A stretch of 64,000 bases of DNA from Lachnospiraceae bacterium (GTDB taxonomy: Bacteria > Bacillota > Clostridia > Lachnospirales > Lachnospiraceae): assembly GCA_015057025.1 (NCBI GenBank), contig SVFD01000009.1:1-64000 (forward strand), given 5' to 3'. Of the stretch, positions 26,699-35,695 are shown piece by piece. Under the pieces are notes generated by a model, which was not told where the DNA came from, ran no database searches, and saw only the letters and a program-made list of their open reading frames with translations. The position numbers and the translations under genes are program-made. Each line of letters opens with the position of its first letter. The stretch's first letter is position 1.

Positions 26699-27773
26699 GC
26701 TTTCTCATCCTCCTCTTTCTGAGTTGGTTAAAATACCATGCCATACCAATCATAGCACCCATACATAATCCTCCTACATGGGCTTCGTAATCGATACTTG
26801 CAGTTCGCGCATCCACATACAAACTAATAATAATACATAAAATTACCAACAACATTCTGCGCAAGGTATTTATACTTATTCTTCTCCAATTAATGGTTGT
26901 AAACTCTGTTACCAGCGCAATGCCAAACATACCATAAACTGCACCGCTTGCTCCTATACTGTACGCATCAATACCACTAAAATATTTAGCTCCCAAGGAA
27001 GTCAAACCAGCTACAATTCCGCACACAAAATAGCATAATAGAAACTGCCACCTTCCCAGTCGCTTCTCCACCATATTTCCCAATAAATAAAGTATCAGCA
27101 TATTATTGAAAAGATGTGCTAAATTACCGTGCAAAAACATACTGGTAATTAACCTGTACCACTGTCCGTCTCCTACAGTATTCTTTAGGCTCATCTCGCC
27201 TATATTATACAATAAATTGCCCGTAGCTGTACATACAATATAAACGACTATATTCAACGCGACCAGACCATATGCAACCCAAGGAATATATATTTCACGA
27301 AGTTGTTTTTTTTCCCGCTCTTTTAATTCTTTAAGAATCTTTTCTTCAGTCTCTTTTATTTTCTGCTGCGCAGCACCCGGTTCCTGCAAAAATCTCTCAA
27401 ACACAGACTTAAGTCCATAAAAATCCACTACCTTTCCATCTTCAATCACCAGCGTTTTCGCATTACGGTTCATTACCCAGGCATACTTATCTTCTCTACA
27501 CACCTCTAATGCATGCTCTTGATTATCAGATACAATAACTGTTAAAATATGCATTTCAGTAACACCATTTTTTTCAAGAAGTTTACAGGCACTGTCATAA
27601 ACTGCTTGATAACGTTCTTTTGAAAAGGTTGAATCATTCTCCAGCTCTATTATAAAAAGTGCACACACATGTCTATATTCTTTTTTCAAAAATACCAAAA
27701 ATTCAGGCAGATTGGATACAACGGCCGTGTATCCCTCCATTGTAAGAAAAGCTTTTAGTTGTTCTTTCATCAT
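26688..27773 (-). CDS. Rhomboid intramembrane serine protease
   Basis: 361 aa. A soluble N-terminal domain (about 1-150) is followed by the rhomboid core: WYRLITSMFLHGNLAHLFNNMLILY (with the HxxxN element), catalytic Ser in SIGASGAVYGMFG, catalytic His in YEAHVGGLCMGAMIG. Six membrane helices. It sits immediately downstream of the FHA gene of the Tad locus, so a role in processing pilus or surface proteins is possible but inferred from position. Confidence 0.9.
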   Translation of the reverse strand: MMKEQLKAFLTMEGYTAVVSNLPEFLVFLKKEYRHVCALFIIELENDSTFSKERYQAVYDSACKLLEKNGVTEMHILTVIVSDNQEHALEVCREDKYAWVMNRNAKTLVIEDGKVVDFYGLKSVFERFLQEPGAAQQKIKETEEKILKELKEREKKQLREIYIPWVAYGLVALNIVVYIVCTATGNLLYNIGEMSLKNTVGDGQWYRLITSMFLHGNLAHLFNNMLILYLLGNMVEKRLGRWQFLLCYFVCGIVAGLTSLGAKYFSGIDAYSIGASGAVYGMFGIALVTEFTTINWRRISINTLRRMLLVILCIIISLYVDARTASIDYEAHVGGLCMGAMIGMAWYFNQLRKRRMRKHEN

Positions 27774-27822
27774 CTTTATCCTCGTACATATAAAATATAC
27801 GATTTTTGTGAAGAAAAATCAA

Positions 27823-28926
27823 CTATTCGTAGATGTATCTTAAATTTCCGAAACCAATCTCATCTCCCACCTTAATTTTTATAATCTCGTTACTTTCCAA
27901 CGCAATACCATTTAGATATGTTCCATTTGTAGAATTTAAGTCTTCCAGATACAAATCATCCTCCTTTTGAAATATTCTGGCATGCATCCTACTAACACTT
28001 TTATCCTGTAAAACAACATCTGCACAATCTTTCATTTTACCAAACACACAAGGTAACTCCGTCAGAGAAATATAGTCACCGATACTTTTATCTATATTTT
28101 TAAGTCTTTTGGATAAAACTTTGTGTTCCACGCCCATAACCACAGTTTCTCCGCTATAATTATGATTTTCTTCAAAACCAAAATGTTCTCTCTCTAAAGT
28201 AAACGCCCGATTACCATAAGCCGGAGATTCTTTTTCCGCATTGCCGGAATTTAGCCGCGCAACTTTACCTAATATAACTTGTTTTATCTTCTCAAAAAAA
28301 CTTTTTTCTTTCTGATTTTCTATCCCATCGTAAACATAGACTTCTTCTTGAAAATCAAGTTTTGACTGAACATCCTGTACCTCTATAGCTTCACATCCGC
28401 TTTCTTCCTTTTTAACATTAATTAACTCATCCAACACAAAATTTTCTTCTTTGATCCCCTTAAAAAATCGATAAGCCAAATCAACCGCATCCTTATCAGC
28501 ATGATCTACCCTCTCTATGAAAAATTCTGCCAGCTCCATAAACCCTTTCTGTCCGTTTTCTTCCGGAAAAAATACCCATTCCGTTTTTTTATTTTCCGGA
28601 TTACAATAGCAAAATTCGGGTACAAAAAGAATATTCCGATAGTCTAACAAATATTTTTTTATTTCCGAAAATATTGCTTGAAGAGAAAACAAAATTGCTT
28701 TTATATCTTCTGCCTGTAATTCCTTTTTTTCATATAATCTGCTAATCGGTTGCCTTGAACTGATATCATAATATATTTCTTCATTACCGTTAAAAAGATT
28801 AGTATGAGCAGGTAATAATCCTTTTATTTTATTGGCGCATAACATCTTTAATTGATAATCTGCCTCATTTTCCAACTCGAGAATCATATAGTTTCTATTC
28901 ATATCCCTTTTATACCTTACCTGCAT
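27823..28926 (-). CDS. FHA-domain protein with DUF6382-like N-terminus
   Basis: 367 aa. The N-terminal ~170 residues (KRDMNRNYMILELENE...) match the domain found on FHA proteins of Lachnospiraceae pilus loci. There is a charged linker, and a C-terminal FHA domain (about 285-365) with the complete phosphothreonine pocket: VSRMHARIF and LEDLNSTNGTYLNG. No kinase or phosphatase gene is adjacent, so the phospho-partner is not evident. Part of the Tad operon. Confidence 0.85.
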   Translation of the reverse strand: MQVRYKRDMNRNYMILELENEADYQLKMLCANKIKGLLPAHTNLFNGNEEIYYDISSRQPISRLYEKKELQAEDIKAILFSLQAIFSEIKKYLLDYRNILFVPEFCYCNPENKKTEWVFFPEENGQKGFMELAEFFIERVDHADKDAVDLAYRFFKGIKEENFVLDELINVKKEESGCEAIEVQDVQSKLDFQEEVYVYDGIENQKEKSFFEKIKQVILGKVARLNSGNAEKESPAYGNRAFTLEREHFGFEENHNYSGETVVMGVEHKVLSKRLKNIDKSIGDYISLTELPCVFGKMKDCADVVLQDKSVSRMHARIFQKEDDLYLEDLNSTNGTYLNGIALESNEIIKIKVGDEIGFGNLRYIYE

Positions 28927-28979
28927 CTTCTTTTAAATCTCCTCTCTCTATCATGTTAGTAATTTTCCGTTTTCCGTTT

Positions 28980-29492
28980 TTATTCTCCGTTTTCTTCTCT
29001 AACATCTCCCTCTCCCTCTTTTATATCTTCCGTTATTTTCTCATATATCTCCTTTGCCTGCTGCCCTGTTAATATCAACTGTGCAGTATGAAGCTTTGGC
29101 TCCTTCCATTCTGTATGCAAACTCCATATACTATTTCCGCTATGGTCTTTTACTGACAAAATCTCCGGAACGGAAAACACACCCGTTACCTTTCCTTCCA
29201 CACTCATTGCAGATACTTGTATTGACACTTCCAAATCTTCTACACAAAGCAAACAATCCTTCAAATCCGAATATATTACTTGCGCACACTCTTTTTCAAT
29301 TAATGCATTACTCTCACCCACATAATAAAATACCTGCTTTGTTCCTCTTGTTAATGCACTCTGCATAACACTTAAGTCATACATATATATCATCCAGAAA
29401 AGCAATAACAGTACTACCATTAGGATAAAAGGCATTAATAATGAAATTTCTACAGTAAAACTGCCACTTTTATAAAATTTTTTATAATTCAT
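28980..29492 (-). CDS. TadE-like pseudopilin
   Basis: 170 aa. Short basic leader, then GSFTVEISLLMPFILMVVLLLLF: the TadE-type prepilin cleavage region and hydrophobic helix, with Glu at +5-like position (TVE). The remainder is extracytoplasmic. Probably processed by one of the two A24 peptidases of this locus and part of the Tad pilus assembly. Confidence 0.8.
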   Translation of the reverse strand: MNYKKFYKSGSFTVEISLLMPFILMVVLLLLFWMIYMYDLSVMQSALTRGTKQVFYYVGESNALIEKECAQVIYSDLKDCLLCVEDLEVSIQVSAMSVEGKVTGVFSVPEILSVKDHSGNSIWSLHTEWKEPKLHTAQLILTGQQAKEIYEKITEDIKEGEGDVREENGE

Positions 29493-29507
29493 TTATTTCT
29501 CCTGCTT

Positions 29508-29933
29508 CTATATTGTAATTGTCAGCATATAACCTATAAAAAGAAAACTTATAAACGGCAGCTGCGTTTTCTTATCGGCTTTACCACACAAAAGCAATAC
29601 AATCGAAACAACCGCCGACGCAAACAGCGCTGCCATAAACAGAAACAAATTACCTCTAAATCCCAGAAATAATCCTGTAACTATTAATACCCATCCGTCT
29701 CCAACGCCTATCTTCCCTTCAGTTATTTTAGCCAAACCCAACACGACCGCGCCAACCATAATACCGGCCGTTATTTCTTTCCATACAGTTATACCTTCCG
29801 GTATCTCCAACACAATTCCAAGAACTGCAAAAATAAGAACCGATAACATAGAAATTTTACGTTTCCTAAAATCTCTAAATCCCTCTATCAGAAGGAAAAT
29901 ACCCACGGCAATCATTCGTATTATTTCCCACAT
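29508..29933 (-). CDS. A24-type prepilin peptidase (second copy in the locus)
   Basis: 141 aa, multi-helix. The two catalytic aspartates are visible: GFRDFRKRKIS near the N-terminus and KIGVGDGWVL (GxGD). TadV-like, without an N-methylation domain. It lies between two TadE-like genes, 2 nt from the upstream one, which implies coupled translation. A larger peptidase opens the operon at 36697. Confidence 0.8.
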   Translation of the reverse strand: MWEIIRMIAVGIFLLIEGFRDFRKRKISMLSVLIFAVLGIVLEIPEGITVWKEITAGIMVGAVVLGLAKITEGKIGVGDGWVLIVTGLFLGFRGNLFLFMAALFASAVVSIVLLLCGKADKKTQLPFISFLFIGYMLTITI

Positions 29934-29934
29934 T

Positions 29935-30726
29935 TTATTCTATCTCCTCCATACACCTTAAACACATCGGCTTACCTCCCAATTCGCTCTCTTTTACTAC
30001 ATAAATTGTTCTTTTTAAACCTGTACATGCGATTGAGGCATGATATCGATCTCCCTGCGTTGTAATATACAACTGTCCGGTCGCATAATTACCTTCATAA
30101 CACACCTCGCAAGGCTTGTACCTGCCCCCGTATTCATTTCTTGCATTTTCTAAATCAGACTCTTCTATAACAGATATACTTAATTGCAAATGCGTACAGG
30201 AACGACTGACATGATAAACATCGCCGGTATCCGCTACATAAAATTTTCTTTCGTTTTCATCCTCATTATCTCTTTCATATCCTGTATATGCCTTAATATA
30301 ACAACGGTTTATTAATACCATATCGTTGATATCGTAAAAGTTAAGTCGAGGACTTACCCTGTATGTCATAACCAAATCAATTACATCATTATCTTTATCA
30401 ACCTCAGAGCGCCATAATATAATTCCTTCTGTTCCTCCTGCAATGACAGAATTATCCAGCATATCTTTTCCGACAATTTCTACCACTCTTGCCTTTACAT
30501 ATGCTTCTGTTAATAAAACGTTTTCGTACGCTTCTGTCATATATGCGTATGTTGAAATTTCCTTTCCCGCTTGATGCAAAGCCGAATCCAATACAGTATG
30601 TATATAAATCATTTCAAACAACGATATCAGATTGATTAGTAAAAAAAGAAACATGGGCATTACCAGTGCTGTTTCCACTGTCATGCTCCCTTTTTTCTCA
30701 TATCTTTCTTTTGGTGTAATTATCAT
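29935..30726 (-). CDS. TadE-like pseudopilin with two C-terminal Cys-rich modules
   Basis: 263 aa. GSMTVETALVMPMFLFLLINLISLF gives the TadE prepilin site and helix (about 13-38). Residues ~40-160 form a beta-rich exposed part. The C-terminus carries two related modules: VYHVSRSCTHLQLS...YKPCEVC (about 170-213) and RYHASIACTGLKRTI...KPMCLRC (about 226-258). Each has one Cys followed by a CxxC pair about 20-30 residues later, like small metal-binding or redox modules. The combination in an exported pilus protein is unusual. Confidence 0.78.
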   Translation of the reverse strand: MIITPKERYEKKGSMTVETALVMPMFLFLLINLISLFEMIYIHTVLDSALHQAGKEISTYAYMTEAYENVLLTEAYVKARVVEIVGKDMLDNSVIAGGTEGIILWRSEVDKDNDVIDLVMTYRVSPRLNFYDINDMVLINRCYIKAYTGYERDNEDENERKFYVADTGDVYHVSRSCTHLQLSISVIEESDLENARNEYGGRYKPCEVCYEGNYATGQLYITTQGDRYHASIACTGLKRTIYVVKESELGGKPMCLRCMEEIE

Positions 30727-30737
30727 TTTTTTTAAAA

Positions 30738-30861
30738 GAGATAGTGAAAAACATCCTTTTTCTTAGGCATAGATTTGGATTTATATCTAACCCGAAGAAT
30801 AAGAGAGAATAGAACTGTTTTTAGAAGATGCCCCCGGAAAAAGGACGTCTTTCACTACCCC
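30738..30861. repeat. Long intercistronic stem in the Tad operon
   Basis: Arms 30738-30762 and 30837-30861 are complementary over ~25 nt with a few G-U or mismatched positions, enclosing ~75 nt. It lies between the DUF5702-type and TadE-like genes, the only large gap in the operon (150 nt). Possible RNA-processing or stability element. Confidence 0.6.
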
Positions 30862-30875
30862 TTTATATCCTTTCT

Positions 30876-32318
30876 TTAATAATAAGCGTATTTACGCTCC
30901 ATGGAATAGAAATGATCATATCCGCTGATAATTCCTACTTCCACACTTATGGAATCCGCACAGGCATCCATTCGAAAGTACTCATTTCCTTTTGTCATCC
31001 TGATATCAGCTTCCATCATATCCATGCATCGATACGTTTTAAAAACCGAAGGTAAGAAGAATAAAAATATTCGCAAATAATCTTCATAACCAAGTTCAAA
31101 ATTTTCTGTAATAACAGGATTTGTTTCTGCGTCCTTTCCTACCAATTTTTCTGGTATTTCTTTCATAATTCCGTTTATGCTGACAGAAAAATCTTTCGGT
31201 GCTTTCAATAAAGGAATTTTTTCACCTGCCATAATCTGTTTTACATCATAGGCGCTTTCTGCTGCCGCCCAACATATATTTATAATGGCTTCTACAACCT
31301 GTGGAGGAATCTCTACCAACGCTGCAAGTTGTGATATCGCTTTAATTGTTTCCTGCGTTTGCGCATCCGCAAGTAACATAGTCAGGTTCGCTGCACCTCG
31401 AAAAGTAAAGAGTGCTTCTGCCATGCAAGCCAAATTAAGACTATCCTGTATCTGTCCGAACAAAATATATTCCACCTGATAATCTAATTTAGACCCTTCT
31501 CGGACATTTTGGTAATAACCCATTTTTTGTAATATGTATTCACCAAAAAATAATTCTTCCGTAATATCCCATTCTTTCTCTTCCAAGGCTTCCGTTCCTT
31601 GTATTTTCCATCTATATGATGCATGTTCCAAAGGATTGAAAACTTTAATGGAAATACCAAACAACTCATAATCCGCCTCTTGCGGAAGTAAAGAATCCAT
31701 ATATTCAGATTGAAAATCCAAAGTCGGAAGTCCCACGGAAGTACACCACTCTGTGCCTAACAAATTATTCTCTTCCCACGCTTCTTCTGCTTTTTTTGCT
31801 ACCTCTTCTTGGTAGTTTTCAAACATTTCGCTGTTGATTTCGTATCTTTCTACAACCGTTATCCAACTTTGTATATTTTGAATAATATCTCCGCCCACGT
31901 AATTTTGCATATAATTCACAGCCTGTTGCTTCATAACATTTCCCCAATCATCCGTAGCAAGTCGGATATTGGTCAGACTAAGATTATAATCCTGCACATC
32001 ATACCAATCTCTTGCAAACAACAGATTCTGTTCTTCTTCCGGCTTAAGATTATACTCCAGGTATTCTCCCATTCTTTCTTCCATCTTATGATAATCCGGT
32101 GTTTGAGACATATATGAGGTATCCACAAAAAGCAAACCGTATCGCTCAAATAAAACCTTATGATATTCTCCGAAGGTTGAATGGATTGCCGTCTGAACGG
32201 CATTTTCCATTTTTATTTTAAGATGGCTCCCTCTTGCCGCTTCAAAAGCTGACAGAAATACAGATAATATTAATGTAAATACCAATGCTAAATATATGGT
32301 TATTTGCCCTTTTTTCAT
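30876..32318 (-). CDS. DUF5702-type Tad-locus surface protein
   Basis: 480 aa from the ATG at 32318 (MKKGQITIYLALVFTLIL), preceded by AAGGGGTGG; the upstream in-frame extension has no ribosome site. N-terminal prepilin/TadG-like hydrophobic helix (about 6-26), then a large, mostly helical extracytoplasmic body. DUF5702 proteins recur next to TadE in clostridial Tad loci; a structural or assembly role is inferred. Confidence 0.75.
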   Translation of the reverse strand: MKKGQITIYLALVFTLILSVFLSAFEAARGSHLKIKMENAVQTAIHSTFGEYHKVLFERYGLLFVDTSYMSQTPDYHKMEERMGEYLEYNLKPEEEQNLLFARDWYDVQDYNLSLTNIRLATDDWGNVMKQQAVNYMQNYVGGDIIQNIQSWITVVERYEINSEMFENYQEEVAKKAEEAWEENNLLGTEWCTSVGLPTLDFQSEYMDSLLPQEADYELFGISIKVFNPLEHASYRWKIQGTEALEEKEWDITEELFFGEYILQKMGYYQNVREGSKLDYQVEYILFGQIQDSLNLACMAEALFTFRGAANLTMLLADAQTQETIKAISQLAALVEIPPQVVEAIINICWAAAESAYDVKQIMAGEKIPLLKAPKDFSVSINGIMKEIPEKLVGKDAETNPVITENFELGYEDYLRIFLFFLPSVFKTYRCMDMMEADIRMTKGNEYFRMDACADSISVEVGIISGYDHFYSMERKYAYY

Positions 32319-32340
32319 TCGACAATCCACCCCTTTCTTG

Positions 32341-32517
32341 CTAAATCTTATTAATATTCTTGGTAATCGTTTTAAAAATGCTTTCCACAATATCTGTCAT
32401 TTCTTCTTTGAAAATCAAAACCAATGCAATCAATACAACAAGAATTAAAATGATTTCAACGGTTGACAGTCCGCTTTCATCCTTCATAAATGCAGATAAC
32501 TGTTTTTTTAAATTCAT
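32341..32517 (-). CDS. Flp-type type IVb pilin (58 aa)
   Basis: Very short gene, read directly from the sequence: MNLKKQLSAFMKDESGLSTV, then EIILILVVLIALVLIF and a polar tail ending NINKI. The G-LSTVE segment is the prepilin cleavage region with the invariant +5 Glu, followed by one hydrophobic helix: the Flp1 pilin layout. AGGAGG lies just before the ATG. Major pilin candidate of the Tad pilus; placed between tadC and the DUF5702-type gene. Confidence 0.85.
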   Translation of the reverse strand: MNLKKQLSAFMKDESGLSTVEIILILVVLIALVLIFKEEMTDIVESIFKTITKNINKI

Positions 32518-32542
32518 ACTTTCTCCTCCTTTCTTTTTATTG

Positions 32543-33745
32543 CTATATGTTAAAAGTACTAAACGCAGGCACCATGATGATAACCATCACAATCAATAAT
32601 AAAATCAGCATCGGAAATAATAGTTTGGTCCCGGCAGTTTCTCCCTTTCGCCGAATCTGCTCCTTATGCATATCCATTGCTTCTCTTGCCTCCTGACGTA
32701 AAGCATTTTTTAACCCCTCTGATCCTTTTCTTAAATTTCTTGACATCAAATTACCGAATTTCTCGGTTTCCCGAATTCCGCATCGTCTGCCAAAACGTTC
32801 ATATACCTGTCTCTCCGGTACTCCGCTTTCCAATTCTCTAAGTCCTACTGTTATCTCTTCATAAAGAGCTCTCTTGTGCATTGAATTCGCAACATACGAT
32901 TTTGCTATCTTTTCAAATGTTTGTCGCATTGTCATCCCGGCGCCTATCAGCATGGAGCATTTTAATGCAAACTCCGGATAATCCTCCTTGATTTCTGCAA
33001 GTCTCTTTTTACTGCTTTCTTTTTTTTCAATAGCTTCTGAAGAAAATAGTAATATTGCAATCGCAACACAAATTCCTGCAATTTTGATTCCCTTATTTTC
33101 TCTTTTTTTGCTCCACTGCACTTTATCCCCGTTAATAACGGAAGGTAATGTAATGTAAGACTCTGTCTTACTTTGCATATCTGCCGCTTTTAAGGATTCC
33201 TTTAACTTATTTGTCTCTTCTTCTTTCGCTGTTAACACTTGCGGTACCAGAACAATGGGAAAACTGTGTTCATACACATAATTCTCGTATTTAAATTCTG
33301 CCGTTAACATTATCAATTCCTCTTTGTGAATCTCCTCTTTTATATTTCCCTGTGTCCCAACCAACTCTCCGCGGTCAGAAGACCATGTAATAATAAAAGG
33401 ATATCCCTCTATGGAATCTGCAAAGTCCAAATCTTTATTAACAGACTCCCGTGACTCATTTTCTCCCAGCACAACCTGCTCGAGATGCGCCGTAAATTCC
33501 GGCAGCATTACAAGCAGCTCTTCTTCCGTATAGATTCTTTCATTCACATTATATGTAAGAGGAATATCTCCTACCGGTGTACTCACCACCAAAGAAACTT
33601 CCGCATCGCCTTCACCAAACTCATTTCTCTTCAAATAGTTCCCATCCTCCGTCACATCACCTTTTGATGGAACAATAAAGGATAATACTGCTATTACAAT
33701 TCCTGCCGTTAATACTAACAGACCTTTTTTCCTGCTCGCAGACAT
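32543..33745 (-). CDS. tadC: TadC-like type II secretion F-domain protein with large exported insert
   Basis: 400 aa. Membrane helix (about 8-26), a ~195-residue extracytoplasmic domain (about 30-225), second helix (about 228-243), cytoplasmic GspF/T2SSF domain (about 255-370: EDYPEFALKCSMLIGAGMT and later RRCGIRETEKFGNLM), and a C-terminal helix. Classical TadC proteins lack such a large exposed domain. Works with TadB as inner-membrane platform of the pilus. Confidence 0.8.
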   Translation of the reverse strand: MSASRKKGLLVLTAGIVIAVLSFIVPSKGDVTEDGNYLKRNEFGEGDAEVSLVVSTPVGDIPLTYNVNERIYTEEELLVMLPEFTAHLEQVVLGENESRESVNKDLDFADSIEGYPFIITWSSDRGELVGTQGNIKEEIHKEELIMLTAEFKYENYVYEHSFPIVLVPQVLTAKEEETNKLKESLKAADMQSKTESYITLPSVINGDKVQWSKKRENKGIKIAGICVAIAILLFSSEAIEKKESSKKRLAEIKEDYPEFALKCSMLIGAGMTMRQTFEKIAKSYVANSMHKRALYEEITVGLRELESGVPERQVYERFGRRCGIRETEKFGNLMSRNLRKGSEGLKNALRQEAREAMDMHKEQIRRKGETAGTKLLFPMLILLLIVMVIIMVPAFSTFNI

Positions 33746-33756
33746 CTATCTTCCTC

Positions 33757-34494
33757 CTATAACTCAATTGCCGTAATTTTCATTCCCCATAAAAGTGCTG
33801 CTACATAACAGACAAGGCAGGCGGTCATAATGCCAATTCCGCTTAAATTATGATATAAGGAATCGAAATATCCCGGTGATGTCAATCCAATATAAGCAAG
33901 AATAAAGAAAGGAATCACACACATAATTTTTTGTTCAAACTGTTTTTCACTAATCAGTATGCGAAGCTCTCTTTTTATTTCTGTTTTTTCGCTGATTGCT
34001 TCCGCCGTATCCGAAATAATCTCCCTAAGATTCCCTCCGCTTCGTTTTGCTACAGCAAAAATATCTGCAAAATCACCAATATCCCCGACATTGCTTCTCT
34101 TTCCAAAATCAGTCAATAATCCTTCCAAAATCATATTGCTGTCCAACCCTCTTTGAATCATTTGAAACTCTCTTGCAATATCAGCACGGTTCCCATACAG
34201 TCTCGCTAAATCCTCATATGTTTTGCGAAAAGCATTTTCTACTGAATTACCCGCCTGCAGATTTCCTGCCACAATAACTACCGCTTCCCGAAACGCCATT
34301 GTAAGCTCCCACTTTCGCTTTTTGACAGCTTCCCTTTTTTTCCACTTAAAATACAAAATGATAAATGGCATCAAAATGATAAATGCCCACACAGAACGAT
34401 AGAAAAAGAAAGCAATTAAACAGCAGATTCCTATCCACTGCAATACAATATAAACTTTCTCTTTTCTCGAGAATTTGTATACGCCATACTCCAT
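33757..34494 (-). CDS. tadB: TadB-like type II secretion F-domain protein
   Basis: 245 aa. Two N-terminal helices (about 17-47), T2SSF domain (about 60-185: ELTMAFREAVVIVAGNLQAGNSVENAF, later SGGNLREIISDTAEAISEK) and two C-terminal helices. Start lies 4 nt after the tadA stop, so it is coupled. Inner-membrane platform of the Tad secretion machine. Confidence 0.85.
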   Translation of the reverse strand: MEYGVYKFSRKEKVYIVLQWIGICCLIAFFFYRSVWAFIILMPFIILYFKWKKREAVKKRKWELTMAFREAVVIVAGNLQAGNSVENAFRKTYEDLARLYGNRADIAREFQMIQRGLDSNMILEGLLTDFGKRSNVGDIGDFADIFAVAKRSGGNLREIISDTAEAISEKTEIKRELRILISEKQFEQKIMCVIPFFILAYIGLTSPGYFDSLYHNLSGIGIMTACLVCYVAALLWGMKITAIEL

Positions 34495-34498
34495 TTCT

Positions 34499-35695
34499 CT
34501 ACTCCTTTAACCATTTCTCTTTATTCTGCAAAGGATTTACAGACACTAATGATGCTTTACCGTCTTCTGCCTCCTCCAGTGCGAATAAAGTATTAAAACC
34601 GATTTCTCCGTTTACCATATTTTGTACCTCCAGAATTTCTACTACCTTTCTGCTACGGTCTCTCATACGGCTTAAATGAATTAAAATATCGATTCCGGAT
34701 GCAATTTGTCTTCGAATTGCGGATAAGGGAAGTTCTTTTGCCATCAAAACCATCATTTCCAGTCTCATCATCATATCCTGTGCTGAATTAGCATGACCCG
34801 TGGATAAACTTCCGTCATGACCGGTATTAAATGCCTGTAACATATCAAATGCCTCTGCTCCTCTTACCTCGCCTACAATGATTCGATCCGGTCTCATTCG
34901 TAATGCTGTCTTAATTAAATCGCGGATATTAATTTCCTCACAGCCTTCCCGGTTTGCATTTCTGGTTTCCATACGAACCAAATTTTCCACTCCTTTTATC
35001 TGCAGTTCTGCGCTATCCTCAATGGTAATCACACGATTATCCTTAGGTATATAATTGGATAGGATATTTAAAAGGGTGGTTTTGCCGGAGCCGGTTCCCC
35101 CCGATATAAAAATATTGTAGCCACAGCGTACTGCCTGTTTTAGAAATTGTGCTGCTTCTTCCGTAATAGTCCCAAAAGAGATATAATCCTCCATTGTTAA
35201 TGCTGTTTCCGGGAACCGGCGAATGGTAACAATCGGTCCGTTTAACGCCAGTGGTTTTAATACGATATTGACTCGCGAGCCGTTTGAGAGTCGTGCATCT
35301 GCAATAGGACTGCTTTCATTTACCACGCGATTACACCCGGCTACAATTTGCTGAATTACATCTTCAAGCTTTTCTTCCGATTCAAATTTTTTCTCACTTC
35401 TTTGTATTCGGCCGCTTTTTTCTACAAATATGTTCTCCGGACCATTTACCATAACCTCCGTGATTTCATCATCATCAATCAGCTCCTGCAAAATATCCAA
35501 TTTTCGTACCGAAGCAAAAACAGCTTTAGCTATTTCCTCTTTTTGGCGGAAGCTTATGTATTGATTCTCGCTCTCCGCCGCTATCACTTTGTGAATCAAC
35601 TCGCTTATTTCTTCATCTTCCATTTCACGGGATAAATCCAGGCCTTCTCTTACCCGTCCGTAAATGATTGATTTCATAGCTTCTTTTTTCTCCAT
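34499..35695 (-). CDS. tadA: TadA/CpaF secretion ATPase
   Basis: 398 aa hexameric ATPase powering Flp pilus assembly. DEITEVMVNGPENIFVE and GSRVNIVLKPLALNGPIVTIRRF (N-terminal domain), Walker A ISGGTGSGKTTLLN (about 205-218), Asp box ITIEDSAELQ, Walker B MRPDRIIVGEVRGAEA, His box STGHANSAQDM. Starts right at the stop of the TadZ-like gene. Confidence 0.93.
   Translation of the reverse strand: MEKKEAMKSIIYGRVREGLDLSREMEDEEISELIHKVIAAESENQYISFRQKEEIAKAVFASVRKLDILQELIDDDEITEVMVNGPENIFVEKSGRIQRSEKKFESEEKLEDVIQQIVAGCNRVVNESSPIADARLSNGSRVNIVLKPLALNGPIVTIRRFPETALTMEDYISFGTITEEAAQFLKQAVRCGYNIFISGGTGSGKTTLLNILSNYIPKDNRVITIEDSAELQIKGVENLVRMETRNANREGCEEINIRDLIKTALRMRPDRIIVGEVRGAEAFDMLQAFNTGHDGSLSTGHANSAQDMMMRLEMMVLMAKELPLSAIRRQIASGIDILIHLSRMRDRSRKVVEILEVQNMVNGEIGFNTLFALEEAEDGKASLVSVNPLQNKEKWLKE

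Noticed and set aside
27823..28926. FHA protein as part of a type VI or Ser/Thr-kinase signalling locus
   Set aside because: No kinase, phosphatase or T6SS gene is adjacent; gene order fits a clostridial Tad pilus locus.
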